Of a stretch of 64,000 nt of DNA, positions 44,584 through 54,437 are shown in pieces. The stretch's first letter is position 1. The number at the start of each line of letters is the position of its first letter. The translations under genes and the position numbers were made by a program. The notes under the pieces are model-generated. The model did not search any database. It worked only from the letters and a program-made list of their open reading frames with translations, and was not told the origin of the DNA. Location: contig NZ_CP110678.1 of NCBI RefSeq assembly GCF_026167545.1, forward strand, positions 679,501 to 743,500, given 5' to 3'. This DNA is from Sphingomonas sp. S1-29. Lineage in GTDB: Bacteria > Pseudomonadota > Alphaproteobacteria > Sphingomonadales > Sphingomonadaceae.

Positions 44584-47382
44584 TCAGAAGCTGCCGCGAA
44601 GCGTCACGCCATAGGTCCGCGGCTCGGCGAGGTACTGCGAAAAAATCTGCCGCCCGCCGGGATATTGCGGATCCTGGAACGCGGCGTTGGCGGCGCCTTC
44701 CTGGAACGGCGAGTTGAAGGCAACCTGCGCATAATTCTTGTCGAGCAGGTTCTGCGCCCACAGCTCGACCGCCCAGCGCTGATCGGGACCGCGCACGCCG
44801 ACGCGCGCGTTAACCAGGAAGAAGCTGTCCTGTTCCTTTTGCGGGAACAGGTCCGACCCGGTGTTGAAATCGTCGGTCAGGCGACCGTCGATATAGAACA
44901 GCCCCGACAGCCCGCTGCTGCCGATATCGGGGGTCCAGGCGACCGACGAGGTCGCGACGATCTCGGGCGCGTTCGACAGATTGTCGCCGGGCAGCTTGCG
45001 CAGCGCCTGGTTAAGCGGCTGGCCACGATCATTGCCGACCAGGTTGTCGCGGAACTTGGTGTCGGCATAGGTCAGCCCCACCGCGATGCGCAGATCGCGG
45101 ATCGGCGCCAATTGCGCCTCGAGCTCGACGCCCTGTGCGAGCACACCATAGCCCAGATTGTCGGTATCGCATGCCCCGGTTGCCGCTGCGGCAGCGCTGT
45201 AATTGGCGGCGGCGGGGAACTTGCTCTGGTCGCGATCGCCGCCGTTCAGCCCGTCGGTGCAACCATTGACGTTCTGGACGATGAAGACGGTGCCGTCGAA
45301 AGTGTTCAGCTGGAAGTTCTTGAACTCCTGGCGGAAGCCCGCAACCGAGACGCTGAAGGGACCGGTCGCATATTTGGCACCGATTTCATAGGCGTTCACC
45401 GTCTCTGGATCGAACTGCAAATTGCCCGCAAGCGCCTGCGCGCCCCCGACCGATGCGAAGGTCTGCACCGGCAGCTTGAGCGCCGATTTGTCGAGGTTGA
45501 AGCCGCCCGCCTTATAGCCGCGCGTGAAGCTGCCGTAGAGCAGGAGGTCGTCGGTCGCCTTCCACGACAGCACCGCCGTGCCGGTGAATTCGCTTTCGTT
45601 GCGCTCGTCGTCGATGCTGACACCGTTCAATTCGGCGGTCGAATTGCCCTGGCAGCCAAGCCCGAGCAGCGCCTGGCCAAGCGCGCGCTGAGTCGCGGTC
45701 GAAGTCGGGCTGAAGGCTTCGTCCGACACCGTCGATTGCAGGAAGGTGCAGACGGTATTGTCGTTGTTGAACGACGCCGAGAAGCGCTTGCGCTCGTCGG
45801 TGTAGCGAAGCCCCAAGGTCAGATCGAGCGTGTCGGTGAGGTGGATGATGTTGTGGGTAAACGCGGCGAAGCTACGCGTGTCCTGGCGATAGGTTTCGCC
45901 CGTCGAGCCCAGGTCGCTGAGCGTGCTCAGCCGCGCAAAGCCCGCAGCGATGTCGGGGCTGCCTGCGCCCGCCAACGTCGCCGGGCCGACCCCGGGCGCG
46001 ACGCAGCCGGGGCTGGTCGGCGAATACAGCGCCGCGAGCGCGCCGCCGGTGATGATCCGGCAGGCAGCGAACTGGCCATATTGCCGGCCGAAGCGCAGGT
46101 TGCTGTTCACCCGGATCTTTTCGTCGAGGAAGAAGCCGCCGACCAGCCAGTCGAGCTTGTCGTCGAACAGGCTGCCCTGCAGCCGCAGCTCCTGCGTGAA
46201 GGTCTTGAACAGCCGCGAATTACCGTCGCCGCTGGCATTGTAAAGCAAATCGGGCGTACCGTAATCGAGATCGCCACCCTGCGAATTATAATAGGTGCGA
46301 TAGGCGGTGATCGAGGTCAGCGAGACGTCGCCGAAGCGCCAGTCCAGCTGGCCCGACACGCCCCAGTCTTCCGATGCGCTGCCATAATCGCGACCCGGCG
46401 TCACCGATACGTCGCGGCTATAGCCCTGGTTGAACGCTGCGGGATTCTGGCCGAGCGCGGTCAGCACGTTAATGATGTTGTTGCCGCGCGGGAGCCCGGT
46501 GGTGATCGGGGTGGCGGGATTGTTGAGATTGCCGATGAACGGATTGACCGAGCTGTCGACATAGGTCGCGGCGCAGCAATTTTCGTCACGCTTGCTGTAA
46601 TCGCCGATGAGACGGAAATCGATGTCCGACGTGGGCTGGAACAGCAACTGGCCGCGGACAAAGTAGCGATCACGATCGTTGATCGTCGTGCCGTTCGCCG
46701 GATCGTTATAGAAACCGTCGCGCTTGACGAACACGCCGTCGACGCGGGCGGCGAGCGTCTGGGTGATCGGACCGGTCAGGCTGCCTGCAAGCCGCCAGAA
46801 ATCATAATTGCCGTAGGTAACCTCGCCGTTGCCGCCGAACTCGAATTCGGGGCGCTTGCTGACGATGCTGATAAGGCCCGCCGACGAGTTGCGCCCGCCG
46901 AGCGTTCCCTGCGGCCCGCGCAGCACCTCGATCCGGTCGATCTCGCCGAGTTCGTTGAGGCCGATGCCCGAGCGCGAACGATAGACGCCGTCGATGAAGG
47001 TGACGACCGAGCTTTCGAGGCCCGGATTGTCGCCGACGGTGCCGATGCCGCGGATCCGCGCCGAACCATTGGCTTCGGACCCGGTCGAGGACACCAGCAA
47101 CGACGGCGCGAGTTGGTTGAGTTGGCGAATGTCGTTGGCGCCCGACAGCGCCAGGCTTTCGGAGGTGACCGCCGAGACCGCGATCGGCACGTCGGCGAGC
47201 GCCTGCGCGCGGCCTTGGGCGGTGATGACGATGTCGCGGCTGGTATCCTGTGAGGGGTCCTCATCCTGCGTTGTCACGGCGGCTTCGGTCGCGGTGGCGC
47301 TGGCGTCCTGCGCGGCGGCCGGGTTAGCCAAAGCCAGAACCAGCGCGGGAACCCCACAGGCGGTGAGCAGCTGCCGTTTCAT
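44584..47382 (-). CDS. TonB-dependent receptor
   Basis: A 932-residue outer-membrane receptor. Signal peptide MKRQLLTACGVPALVLALAN-PAAAQ. The plug has DIVITAQGRAQALADVPIAVS (TonB-box-like), DIRQLNQLAPSLLVSSTGSEANG and IEVLRGPQGTLGGRNSSAG-LISI, the Fec-A-like/IroN-type plug signature of sphingomonad receptors. The barrel ends in TYGVTLRGSF with terminal Phe. Of three ATGs in a row the third (47382) is chosen because GGAGGAG lies seven to twelve bases before it. Next to an MFS transporter and upstream of acyl-CoA dehydrogenases, it is a candidate importer of a hydrophobic carboxylic acid. A dyad operator candidate lies 115 bp upstream. Confidence 0.94.
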   Translation of the reverse strand: MKRQLLTACGVPALVLALANPAAAQDASATATEAAVTTQDEDPSQDTSRDIVITAQGRAQALADVPIAVSAVTSESLALSGANDIRQLNQLAPSLLVSSTGSEANGSARIRGIGTVGDNPGLESSVVTFIDGVYRSRSGIGLNELGEIDRIEVLRGPQGTLGGRNSSAGLISIVSKRPEFEFGGNGEVTYGNYDFWRLAGSLTGPITQTLAARVDGVFVKRDGFYNDPANGTTINDRDRYFVRGQLLFQPTSDIDFRLIGDYSKRDENCCAATYVDSSVNPFIGNLNNPATPITTGLPRGNNIINVLTALGQNPAAFNQGYSRDVSVTPGRDYGSASEDWGVSGQLDWRFGDVSLTSITAYRTYYNSQGGDLDYGTPDLLYNASGDGNSRLFKTFTQELRLQGSLFDDKLDWLVGGFFLDEKIRVNSNLRFGRQYGQFAACRIITGGALAALYSPTSPGCVAPGVGPATLAGAGSPDIAAGFARLSTLSDLGSTGETYRQDTRSFAAFTHNIIHLTDTLDLTLGLRYTDERKRFSASFNNDNTVCTFLQSTVSDEAFSPTSTATQRALGQALLGLGCQGNSTAELNGVSIDDERNESEFTGTAVLSWKATDDLLLYGSFTRGYKAGGFNLDKSALKLPVQTFASVGGAQALAGNLQFDPETVNAYEIGAKYATGPFSVSVAGFRQEFKNFQLNTFDGTVFIVQNVNGCTDGLNGGDRDQSKFPAAANYSAAAAATGACDTDNLGYGVLAQGVELEAQLAPIRDLRIAVGLTYADTKFRDNLVGNDRGQPLNQALRKLPGDNLSNAPEIVATSSVAWTPDIGSSGLSGLFYIDGRLTDDFNTGSDLFPQKEQDSFFLVNARVGVRGPDQRWAVELWAQNLLDKNYAQVAFNSPFQEGAANAAFQDPQYPGGRQIFSQYLAEPRTYGVTLRGSF

Positions 47383-47496
47383 CATCATCTCCTCCAAGGG
47401 CCGCATCTGTCGTTCGATGCATACCGTTAGCTCGAATTAAGCCCAGCTGAAGCCGAGCGTCAAGAAGATGATTAGCGTTACCGCCACCATTCCTAA

Positions 47497-47539
47497 GGGT
47501 ATGTTGCGGAATTACCATCGCCGCAACGCACCATACCCC
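47497..47539. promoter_or_regulatory. Interrupted dyad upstream of a TonB receptor gene
   Basis: GGGTATG-TTGCGG (47497-47509) is mirrored by CCGCAA...CATACCC (47521-47538), and TCCTAA occurs just outside both ends (47491 and about 47543). It lies 115 bp upstream of the receptor start and 36 bp past the acyl-CoA dehydrogenase stop. It could be an operator or a terminator hairpin for the acyl-CoA dehydrogenase transcript. Confidence 0.4.
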
Positions 47540-47574
47540 AATTCCTAAAAGTTGCGTTCGACAACCGATACCGC

Positions 47575-48648
47575 TCAGTAGCCGTTCAGCTTGGCAAAGC
47601 GCTCGCGGTGCCAGGCGGCGTTGCCCCACATCGCCTCGAGCACGCGCGCGCGTTTGAGGTAGAAGCCGGCGTCATATTCATCGGTCATGCCGACCCCGCC
47701 ATAGAGCTGCACCATCTCGCGGCTGACCAGGTTGAGCGTGTCACCGGCGATCGCCTTGGCGAGGCTCACCGCCTGGTCGACATCCGAACGCTTGGCGTCG
47801 ATCGCCTCGAGCGCGCCTTCGACCGCCGATCGCATCAGCTCGAGTTCGGTGAACATCCTGGCCATGCGATGCTGCAGCGCCTGGAAGGTCGACAGCGGCT
47901 GGCCGAACTGGACGCGCTGCTTGAGATAGTCGTTGACCTGCGCGAACGCCGACTCCGCCATGCCAAGCATTTCGGCGGCGGTGGCGGCGGCGGCGCGATC
48001 GGTGACCTGGCGCAACAGCTGCTCGCCGCCTTCGGTCAACTTTTGCGCAGGCGCGTCGGTGAAGACGATCTCTGCATGGCTTCGCGCATCGGCGAGCTTG
48101 CGGGTGTTGCGAGTGACGCCCTGCTCGCCGCTCACCAGATACAGCCCATCGGTGGCAGCGACCACGAACAACGTCGCGCTGTCGCCCTCGGCGACGAATG
48201 CCTTGGTGCCGGTGAGCTGGCCGGCTTCGACGCGGGTGGCGATCCGATCAGGCGCGAAATGCGGCCCGTCGTCGATCGCCAGCGTCGCGACGATCTCGCC
48301 TGCGGCGATCCGCGGCAGCCATTCGGCCTGCTGCGCCTGCGATCCCCCGAGCATCAGCGCGCTGGTCGCCGCCGCGGTCGCCGCCAGCGGCGAGGCGACC
48401 AGATTGCGGCCGAGCTGTTCGAGCACCAGGCCCAGCGACAGGAACCCCATGCCGGCCCCGCCATGCGCTTCGGGCACCAGCACGCCGGCCCAGCCCATTT
48501 CGGCCTGCGCCTGCCAAAGCGCGGCATCATATCCCTCGGGCGGCGCGGCGTCGCGGGTCTTGCGAAACGCCGCCACCGGCGCTTCGTTATCGGCCCATTC
48601 CCGCGCCATATCGCGCAGCATCGTCTGGTCTTCGCTCAATATTGCCAT
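47575..48648 (-). CDS. Acyl-CoA dehydrogenase, short subunit type
   Basis: A 357-residue flavoprotein of the acyl-CoA dehydrogenase superfamily. Domains visible: N-terminal helical part (EDQTMLRDMAREWADNEAPVAAF), mid beta domain (ATLAIDDGPHFAPDRIATRV...) and C-terminal helices with QRVQFGQPLSTFQALQHRMA and YGGVGMTDEYDAGFYLKRARVLEAMWGNAAWHRERFAKL. It is shorter than canonical enzymes and the usual catalytic Glu is not obvious. Length and paired position resemble the smaller chain of two-chain acyl-CoA dehydrogenases (FadE28-type). The ATG at 48648 has GGAGGGTGAG directly before it. The next gene upstream encodes the larger chain. Confidence 0.88.
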   Translation of the reverse strand: MAILSEDQTMLRDMAREWADNEAPVAAFRKTRDAAPPEGYDAALWQAQAEMGWAGVLVPEAHGGAGMGFLSLGLVLEQLGRNLVASPLAATAAATSALMLGGSQAQQAEWLPRIAAGEIVATLAIDDGPHFAPDRIATRVEAGQLTGTKAFVAEGDSATLFVVAATDGLYLVSGEQGVTRNTRKLADARSHAEIVFTDAPAQKLTEGGEQLLRQVTDRAAAATAAEMLGMAESAFAQVNDYLKQRVQFGQPLSTFQALQHRMARMFTELELMRSAVEGALEAIDAKRSDVDQAVSLAKAIAGDTLNLVSREMVQLYGGVGMTDEYDAGFYLKRARVLEAMWGNAAWHRERFAKLNGY

Positions 48649-48658
48649 CTCACCCTCC

Positions 48659-48739
48659 GTCACCCCAGCGCAGGCTGGGGTCTCGCGCGGCTAGCGCGCG
48701 CTTCGTTCCATCGATGCCCCAGCTTTCGCTGGGGCGACG
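48659..48739. repeat. Family B inverted-pair element
   Basis: GTCACCCCAGCGCAGGCTGG-GGTCT (48659-48683) faces CCCCAGCTTTCGCTGGGG-CGAC (48717-48737). It fills the 100 bp between the two acyl-CoA dehydrogenase genes on the leftward strand. Confidence 0.85.
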
Positions 48740-48748
48740 CATCGCGGC

Positions 48749-49969
48749 CTATTTCGCCTCGGTCATCCCGAGGATCCGCTTGGCGATCACATTGTTCTGG
48801 ATCTCGGTCGATCCACCATAGATCGACACCGCCTTGCCCCACAGCCAGGTGCGGGTCTGCGCGAGTTCGTCCTCGCTGAACCCCTCGCCTTCCCAGCCTA
48901 GGCCCTGCATCCCCATCACCTCGATCGCGAGTTCGGCGCGGTCCTGGGTGATCCGCGCGCCGACATTCTTCATGATCGACGACGTCGCCGATGGTCCCGC
49001 ATTCGATTTCGATTCGAGCGCGGCGCGTCGCAGCGTCAGCGCGAAGGCGCGAACGTCCATTTCGTGGCGGACGATCCGCAGCCGCAGATCGGCATCGCTC
49101 AGCCGCCCGGCATCATCGGCGCCGCGATAGTCGAGCGCCATTTGCCCAAGCGGCGTTCCCGCGAACAACCGGCTGGCACTGCCACCGCCCGACAGGCTCG
49201 ACCGCTCATGCTGGAGCAGGCGGGTGCCGATCTCCCATCCCTGTCCCTCGGCACCGACCAGATTGGCCTTGGCCACCTTCACATCGGCGAAGAAGGTTTC
49301 GCAAAAGGGCGATTGGCCCGAAATCAGCCGGATCGGCTTGGTCTCGACACCGGGGGCGTCCATGTCGATGAGCAGGAAGCTGATGCCGGCATGTTTGTGG
49401 CCCTTGTCGGTGCGCACCAGCGCGAAGCATTTGTCGGCCCATTGCCCGCCCGAGGTCCAGGTCTTCTGCCCGTTGACGATATAATGGTCGCCGGCATCGA
49501 TCGCCGAGGTCTGGATGTTGGCGAGGTCCGATCCGGCATTGGGCTCCGAATAGCCCTGGCACCAACGCACCTCGCCGCGCACAATCGCCGGGATATGCTC
49601 GGCCTTCTGCGCCTCGCTGCCATATTCGAGCAGCGTCGGGCCGAACATCATCACCCCCATGCCGCCGATCGGGTTCCACGCCCCCGCGCGCGCCATCTCT
49701 TCCTGCAGCACCCGCGCCTCGGCGCGGCTTAGTCCGCCGCCGCCATATTGGCTCGGCCAGGTCGGCACCCCCCAGCCCTTGTCGCCCATCGCCGCCTTCC
49801 AGCGGCGTTCGGCGTCGCTCGCCTCGTCGGGGCCGTCGACCGCCGACATCGGGTTTTCCTTGCCCTTCAACTCGGGCGGGAAGTTCGCCGCGAGCCAGGC
49901 GCGTGCCTCGCCGCGGAACGTCGCCATCGGGTCGGTCGCTGAGTCGATCTCGGGTGCGCTTGCCATCAT
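48749..49969 (-). CDS. Acyl-CoA dehydrogenase, long subunit type
   Basis: A 406-residue acyl-CoA dehydrogenase that oxidises an acyl-CoA to the 2,3-enoyl form with FAD. Visible: WKAAMGDKGWGVPTWPSQYGGGGL, WCQGYSEPNAGSDLANIQTSA (FAD-binding region), IVNGQKTWTSGGQWADKCFALVRTD, LLQHERSSLSGGG (position of the catalytic Glu in related two-chain enzymes) and IYGGSTEIQNNVIAKRILGM. This pattern is the larger FadE29-type chain. Starts at two adjacent ATGs (49969/49966) after AGGAGAGGC. It precedes the shorter dehydrogenase, with a repeat element between them; the pair probably forms a heteromer. Confidence 0.9.
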   Translation of the reverse strand: MMASAPEIDSATDPMATFRGEARAWLAANFPPELKGKENPMSAVDGPDEASDAERRWKAAMGDKGWGVPTWPSQYGGGGLSRAEARVLQEEMARAGAWNPIGGMGVMMFGPTLLEYGSEAQKAEHIPAIVRGEVRWCQGYSEPNAGSDLANIQTSAIDAGDHYIVNGQKTWTSGGQWADKCFALVRTDKGHKHAGISFLLIDMDAPGVETKPIRLISGQSPFCETFFADVKVAKANLVGAEGQGWEIGTRLLQHERSSLSGGGSASRLFAGTPLGQMALDYRGADDAGRLSDADLRLRIVRHEMDVRAFALTLRRAALESKSNAGPSATSSIMKNVGARITQDRAELAIEVMGMQGLGWEGEGFSEDELAQTRTWLWGKAVSIYGGSTEIQNNVIAKRILGMTEAK

Positions 49970-50151
49970 GCCTCTCCTGATATTCCGCCTGTGTAGCAGC
50001 TTTGCGAGGATCGGGTATGGTTTTCGATCGGGTATTTCGGCGGTAGGCGCCCCCATATCGCGAAAGCACTGGCGGGTGCGACGATATTTGCGGTAGCGAC
50101 GTTTCGAACAACGCGTATGGATGCACGCCGACGGTGAACGAAAGGCGCGCC

Positions 50152-50922
50152 ATGACCCCGATCCGCGATATCCTGACCAGCCCCCAGCCGATCGAGGCGG
50201 GGTTCAGCGCAGCGATCCCCGCCGACTGGATGCAGGGCCGCACCGCCTATGGCGGGCTCTCAACCGCGCTGGCGCTGCACGCGGCGCAACGCTGCGAGCC
50301 CGAGCTGCCGCCGCTGCGATCGGCGCAGATCAGCTTCATCGGCCCATTGGCCGGCGATATTCGCGCAACCGCGACCAAGCTGCGGCGCGGGCGCAATGCC
50401 GCCTTCATCCAGGCCGATGTCACGGGCGACGCCGGCCTGGGGCTGCGCGCGACCTTCGTGTTCATAGCGGCGATCGACTCGAGCGTGGCGCACGACGCCG
50501 CCGCACGCGCCCCGCGAACGCCCCCGCCCGCCGATGCCACCACGCACACCGGCCCCGATCATTTCTTCACCGGCAATTTCGAATATCTCGACGACCAATC
50601 GGCGCTCGCCCCCGCCGAATGGCTGCGCTGGGTCCGCTTGCGCGACCGTGCCGCGATCGATCCGCTGGTCGAGCTCATGGCAATCGGCGACGCGCTACCG
50701 CCGGCGGCGTTCCGGCTGTTCGATGCGCCGGTGCCGATCAGCTCGCTGACCTGGATCGTCAACGTGCTGACGCCTGCACCCGCGACCGACAATGGCTGGT
50801 GGCTGCTCCACGCCAAGGCCGATCGCGCGGTCGACGGCTATTCGAGCCAGCGGATGACGATCTGGAACGCGGCGGGCGAACCGGTGGTCGAGGCGATGCA
50901 GGGGGTGGCGATCTTCGGGTAA
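50152..50922 (+). CDS. Acyl-CoA thioesterase-like protein (double hotdog)
   Basis: A 256-residue protein of the thioesterase/TesB-like type: two hotdog halves, the first with GRTAYGGLSTALALHAAQR (active helix region), SAQISFIGPLAGDIRATATKLRRGRNAAFIQAD, and the second with ISSLTWIVNVLTPAPATDNGWWLLHAKADRAVDGYSSQRMTIWN. These cleave acyl-CoA to free acid and CoA. The ATG at 50152 (AAAGG upstream) is preferred over a GTG at 50134. It is divergent from the acyl-CoA dehydrogenase gene and so may balance CoA esters in the same pathway. Confidence 0.8.
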   Translation: MTPIRDILTSPQPIEAGFSAAIPADWMQGRTAYGGLSTALALHAAQRCEPELPPLRSAQISFIGPLAGDIRATATKLRRGRNAAFIQADVTGDAGLGLRATFVFIAAIDSSVAHDAAARAPRTPPPADATTHTGPDHFFTGNFEYLDDQSALAPAEWLRWVRLRDRAAIDPLVELMAIGDALPPAAFRLFDAPVPISSLTWIVNVLTPAPATDNGWWLLHAKADRAVDGYSSQRMTIWNAAGEPVVEAMQGVAIFG

Positions 50923-50936
50923 GCCTCGAAGCTGTC

Positions 50937-51013
50937 CGTTCGTTTCGAGCGCAGTCGAGAAACGGGGCTTGGAGTACCGGGCTTGGTTTCGCGACTTCGC
51001 TCGAAACGAACGG
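50937..51013. repeat. Family C inverted-pair element
   Basis: CCGTTCGTTTCGAGCGCAGT-CGAGAAAC (50937-50964) faces GGTTTCGCGACTTCGCTCGA-AACGAACGG (50985-51013). It sits between the thioesterase stop and the gyrA start. Confidence 0.85.
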
Positions 51014-51110
51014 GACGTTGGGGCACGCGCCCCAGGCGCCAAGGCTTGGCAGGCGCGCGCCCGCGTACTAGACCCAAATCAACCACCCAACCCGAAAGCG
51101 AAAACCAGCC

Positions 51111-53960
51111 TTGACCGACGAGACCGTCCTCGCGGACCCTTCCGATATTTCCCCGATCTCGATCGTCGACGAGATGAAGGCGAGCTATCTCGACTATGCC
51201 ATGTCGGTCATCGTCGCGCGCGCGCTGCCCGATGTGCGCGACGGGCTGAAGCCAGTCCACCGCCGCATCCTCTATTCGGCGTATGAAAGCGGCTATGTCG
51301 CGGGCAAGCCGTATCGCAAATCGGCGCGCATCGTCGGCGACGTCATGGGTAAATATCACCCGCATGGCGACAGCTCGATCTATGACGCGCTGGCGCGGAT
51401 GGCGCAGGATTGGTCGATGCGGGTGCCGCTGGTCGACGGTCAGGGCAATTTCGGGTCGATGGATCCCGATCCGCCCGCCGCGATGCGCTACACCGAGTCG
51501 CGGCTTGCCAAGGTCGCCAATGCGCTGCTCGACGATCTCGACAAGGATACCGTCGATTTCACGCCGAACTATGATGGTTCGGAAAGCGAGCCGTCGGTTC
51601 TCCCTGCGCGCTTCCCCAATCTGCTCGTCAACGGCGCGGGCGGTATCGCGGTCGGCATGGCGACCAACGTGCCGCCGCATAATCTGGGCGAAGTGGTCGA
51701 CGCCTGCATCGCTTATGTCGACGCATCCACCGGCGGCGAGCCGCTGACTACCGAAGCGTTGCTCGACATCGTCCAGGGGCCGGATTTCCCGACCGGGGCG
51801 ATCATCCTGGGGCGCGCGGGCATCCGTTCGGCGTTCGAGACCGGGCGCGGGTCGATCATCCTGCGCAGCCGCCACATCCTTGAGCAGCGCGGCGAGCGGC
51901 GCTCGATCGTGCTCACCGAAATCCCGTTCCAGACCGGCAAGAACGGGCTGGTCGAAAAGATCGCCGAAGCCGCCAAGGACAAGCGCATCGAGGGCGTCAG
52001 CGACATTCGCGACGAATCGAACCGCGAGGGCGTTCGCATCGTCATCGACCTGAAGCGCGATGCGACGGCCGATGTCGTGCTCAACCAATTGTGGCGGCAC
52101 ACGCCGGCGCAATCGAGCTTTTCGGCCAACATGCTCGCGATCCGCGGCGGTCGCCCCGAATTGCTGAACCTGCGCGACATCATCGATGCCTTCGTGAAGT
52201 TCCGCGAAGAGGTGATCACCCGCCGGTCGAAGTTCGAACTCGCCAAGGCGCGGGACCGGGCGCATCTGTTGCTTGGCCTGGTCGTGGCGGTCACCAACCT
52301 CGACGAGGTGGTGAAGATCATCCGCGGCTCGTCGAGCCCCGCCGAAGCGCGCAACAAATTGCTGGTGCGCGAATGGCCGGTCGCCGAGATCGCGCAGTAC
52401 ATCAAGCTGGTCGAAGCGGTGGAAACCGAGATTTCGGGCGACACTTATCGCCTGTCGGACCTTCAGGTCCGCGCGATCCTCGACCTGCGGCTGCATCGCC
52501 TTACCGCGCTCGGGCGCGACGAGATCGGCAACGAGCTGGCGGCGCTGGCCGCGGTCATCACAGAATTGCTCGCGATCCTGGGCGACCGCGCCAAGCTGTA
52601 CGCGGTGCTGCGCGAGGAACTGGTCGAGGTGCGCGCCGCCTTCGCCACCCCGCGCAAGACCGAGATCGCGGCTGCTGCCGACGGCATCGACGACGAAGAC
52701 CTCATCGAGCGTGAGGAAATGGTCGTGACGGTGACGATGGAGGGCTACATCAAGCGCACCCCGCTCGCCACCTTCCGCGCTCAGGCACGTGGCGGCAAGG
52801 GCCGCGCCGGCATGGCGACCAAGGACGAGGACGCGATCACCAATTTGTTCGTCACCTCGACGCACACCCCGGTGTTGTTCTTCTCGACCGCGGGCAAGGT
52901 CTATCGGATGAAGGTGTGGAAGCTGCCCGAGGGCGGCCCCGCCACGCGCGGGCGTCCGATGGTGAACCTGCTGCCGCTGGCCAATGGCGAAGTAATCTCG
53001 ACCGTCCTGCCGCTCCCCGAGGACGAGGAGGAATGGGCAAAGCTCGGCGTCGTGTTCGCGACCGCGAGCGGCACCGTCCGGCGCAATTCGATGGATGCGT
53101 TCACCAACGTGCCGACCGCCGGCAAGATCGCGATGCGCTTCGAGGATGACAGCAGCGATCGGCTGATCGGCGTCGCGCTGCTCACCGAAGGCGACGACGT
53201 GCTGCTCGCCAGCCGCGAGGGCAAGGCGATCCGCTTCGCCGCGACCGACATTCGCGAGTTCCAGAGCCGCACCGCCACCGGCGTGCGCGGCATGACGCTG
53301 CGCGAAGGCGACGAGGTCATCTCGGCATCGATCCTCCACCGCGTCGGCACCACGCAGGAGGAGCGCGAGGAATATCTGCGCTTCGCACCCTGGAAGGCCG
53401 CGCGCGAAGGCGAGATGGAAGATCGCGAACGCTTCGACCTGATGGCGCAATCCGAACAGTTCATCCTGACGGTGTGCGCCAACGGCTATGGCAAATTGTC
53501 GTCGGCCTATGAATATCGCCGCATCGGCCGCGGCGGTCAGGGCGTGACCAATATCGACAATATCGCGCGCAACGGCCGCGTCGTCGCGAGCTTCCCGGTG
53601 AAGTTCGGCGACCAGTTGATGCTCGTCACCGACCAGGCCAAGCTGATCCGCATCCCAATCGAGCGCCGCGCGGTGGGCGAGGATGCCGGCGGCAGCGACA
53701 ATGGCCTGCGCGTCATCGGTCGCGGATCGGCGGGCGTGCGGCTGTTCAACGTCGCGGCAAACGAGCATGTCGTCGGCGTCGCGCTGATCGACGAGGAGCC
53801 CTCGCCCGAGAACGAAGCCGAGGAAATGATCGCCAGCGAGATCGCCGAGGCACCCGCCGCCGATCCCGACAAGGCGATCACCCTCGACGACGGCACCGGC
53901 CCCGACACGATCAGCGAGACCATCCCCGAAGACGACGGCAACATCGACGACGAGGCATGA
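51111..53960 (+). CDS. gyrA: DNA gyrase subunit A
   Basis: A 949-residue type II topoisomerase subunit that cuts and reseals DNA to add negative supercoils. The catalytic Tyr is Tyr127 ([10 protein letters not shown]). The quinolone-determining stretch reads [17 protein letters not shown]: the residues matching E. coli Ser83 and Asp87 are Ser88 and Asp92, both wild-type; the Ala84 equivalent is Ser89. The C-terminal pinwheel with repeated GYG/R-G-K-type blocks carries a long insertion (about 745-790, [20 protein letters not shown]...) found in alphaproteobacterial GyrA, and an acidic tail. The start is a TTG at 51111, giving [12 protein letters not shown]. The stop overlaps the DUF952 start. 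Confidence 0.97.
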   Translation: MTDETVLADPSDISPISIVDEMKASYLDYAMSVIVARALPDVRDGLKPVHRRILYSAYESGYVAGKPYRKSARIVGDVMGKYHPHGDSSIYDALARMAQDWSMRVPLVDGQGNFGSMDPDPPAAMRYTESRLAKVANALLDDLDKDTVDFTPNYDGSESEPSVLPARFPNLLVNGAGGIAVGMATNVPPHNLGEVVDACIAYVDASTGGEPLTTEALLDIVQGPDFPTGAIILGRAGIRSAFETGRGSIILRSRHILEQRGERRSIVLTEIPFQTGKNGLVEKIAEAAKDKRIEGVSDIRDESNREGVRIVIDLKRDATADVVLNQLWRHTPAQSSFSANMLAIRGGRPELLNLRDIIDAFVKFREEVITRRSKFELAKARDRAHLLLGLVVAVTNLDEVVKIIRGSSSPAEARNKLLVREWPVAEIAQYIKLVEAVETEISGDTYRLSDLQVRAILDLRLHRLTALGRDEIGNELAALAAVITELLAILGDRAKLYAVLREELVEVRAAFATPRKTEIAAAADGIDDEDLIEREEMVVTVTMEGYIKRTPLATFRAQARGGKGRAGMATKDEDAITNLFVTSTHTPVLFFSTAGKVYRMKVWKLPEGGPATRGRPMVNLLPLANGEVISTVLPLPEDEEEWAKLGVVFATASGTVRRNSMDAFTNVPTAGKIAMRFEDDSSDRLIGVALLTEGDDVLLASREGKAIRFAATDIREFQSRTATGVRGMTLREGDEVISASILHRVGTTQEEREEYLRFAPWKAAREGEMEDRERFDLMAQSEQFILTVCANGYGKLSSAYEYRRIGRGGQGVTNIDNIARNGRVVASFPVKFGDQLMLVTDQAKLIRIPIERRAVGEDAGGSDNGLRVIGRGSAGVRLFNVAANEHVVGVALIDEEPSPENEAEEMIASEIAEAPAADPDKAITLDDGTGPDTISETIPEDDGNIDDEA

Positions 53961-54307
53961 GCGACACCCCAACCACCGCGTACAAGGTGCTGACCGGCGA
54001 GCAGATGACGGCGCTCGAAGCCGATAACTTCGCCGGCGCGCCGGTGGATGTGGCCGATGGCTATATCCATCTGTCGACGCAGGCGCAGTTGACCGAGACG
54101 GTCGACAAGCATTTCGCCGGCCAGACCGACCTCCACGTCGCGGCGGTCGATCTGGCGGCGCTGGGCGATACGGTGCGTTGGGAGGAAAGCCGTGGCGGCG
54201 CGCTGTTCCCACATATCTATGGCCGGCTGCCGCTCGAAGCGGTGGTCGCCTATGGCCCGCTCGAACGGCTGGGTGACGGCACGGTGCGGCTGCCCGTTAC
54301 CGGCTAG
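53957..54307 (+). CDS. DUF952 family protein
   Basis: A 116-residue protein of the DUF952 family. It starts [20 protein letters not shown] in an ATGA overlap with the gyrA stop, then [20 protein letters not shown] (family core with Gly-Tyr-Ile-His-Leu) and [21 protein letters not shown]952 proteins are small, cytoplasmic and related to the glutathione S-transferase-like/ART-like fold families; their activity is unknown. Coupling to gyrA does not imply a link in function. A family C variant pair follows. Confidence 0.88.
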   Translation: MSDTPTTAYKVLTGEQMTALEADNFAGAPVDVADGYIHLSTQAQLTETVDKHFAGQTDLHVAAVDLAALGDTVRWEESRGGALFPHIYGRLPLEAVVAYGPLERLGDGTVRLPVTG

Positions 54308-54322
54308 GTTGATCTGCCCTTT

Positions 54323-54422
54323 CCCCGTTCGTGCTGAGCTTGTCGAAGCACCGTTTTTTCTTTGAGCCGCGATGCCATTGGAACAACGATGAACGGCCCT
54401 TCGCCGTGCTCAGGGCGAACGG
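54323..54422. repeat. Family C variant inverted pair
   Basis: CCCCGTTCGTGCTGAGCTTG-TCGAAGCACCG (54324-54353) faces GAACGGCCCTTCGCCGTGCT-CAGGGCGAACGG (54391-54422). It is the CTGAGC type of this palindrome rather than the TTCGAGC type seen in the other copies. It lies between convergent DUF952 and DUF488 genes. Confidence 0.75.
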
Positions 54423-54437
54423 ATCGGGGTAAAGGCA

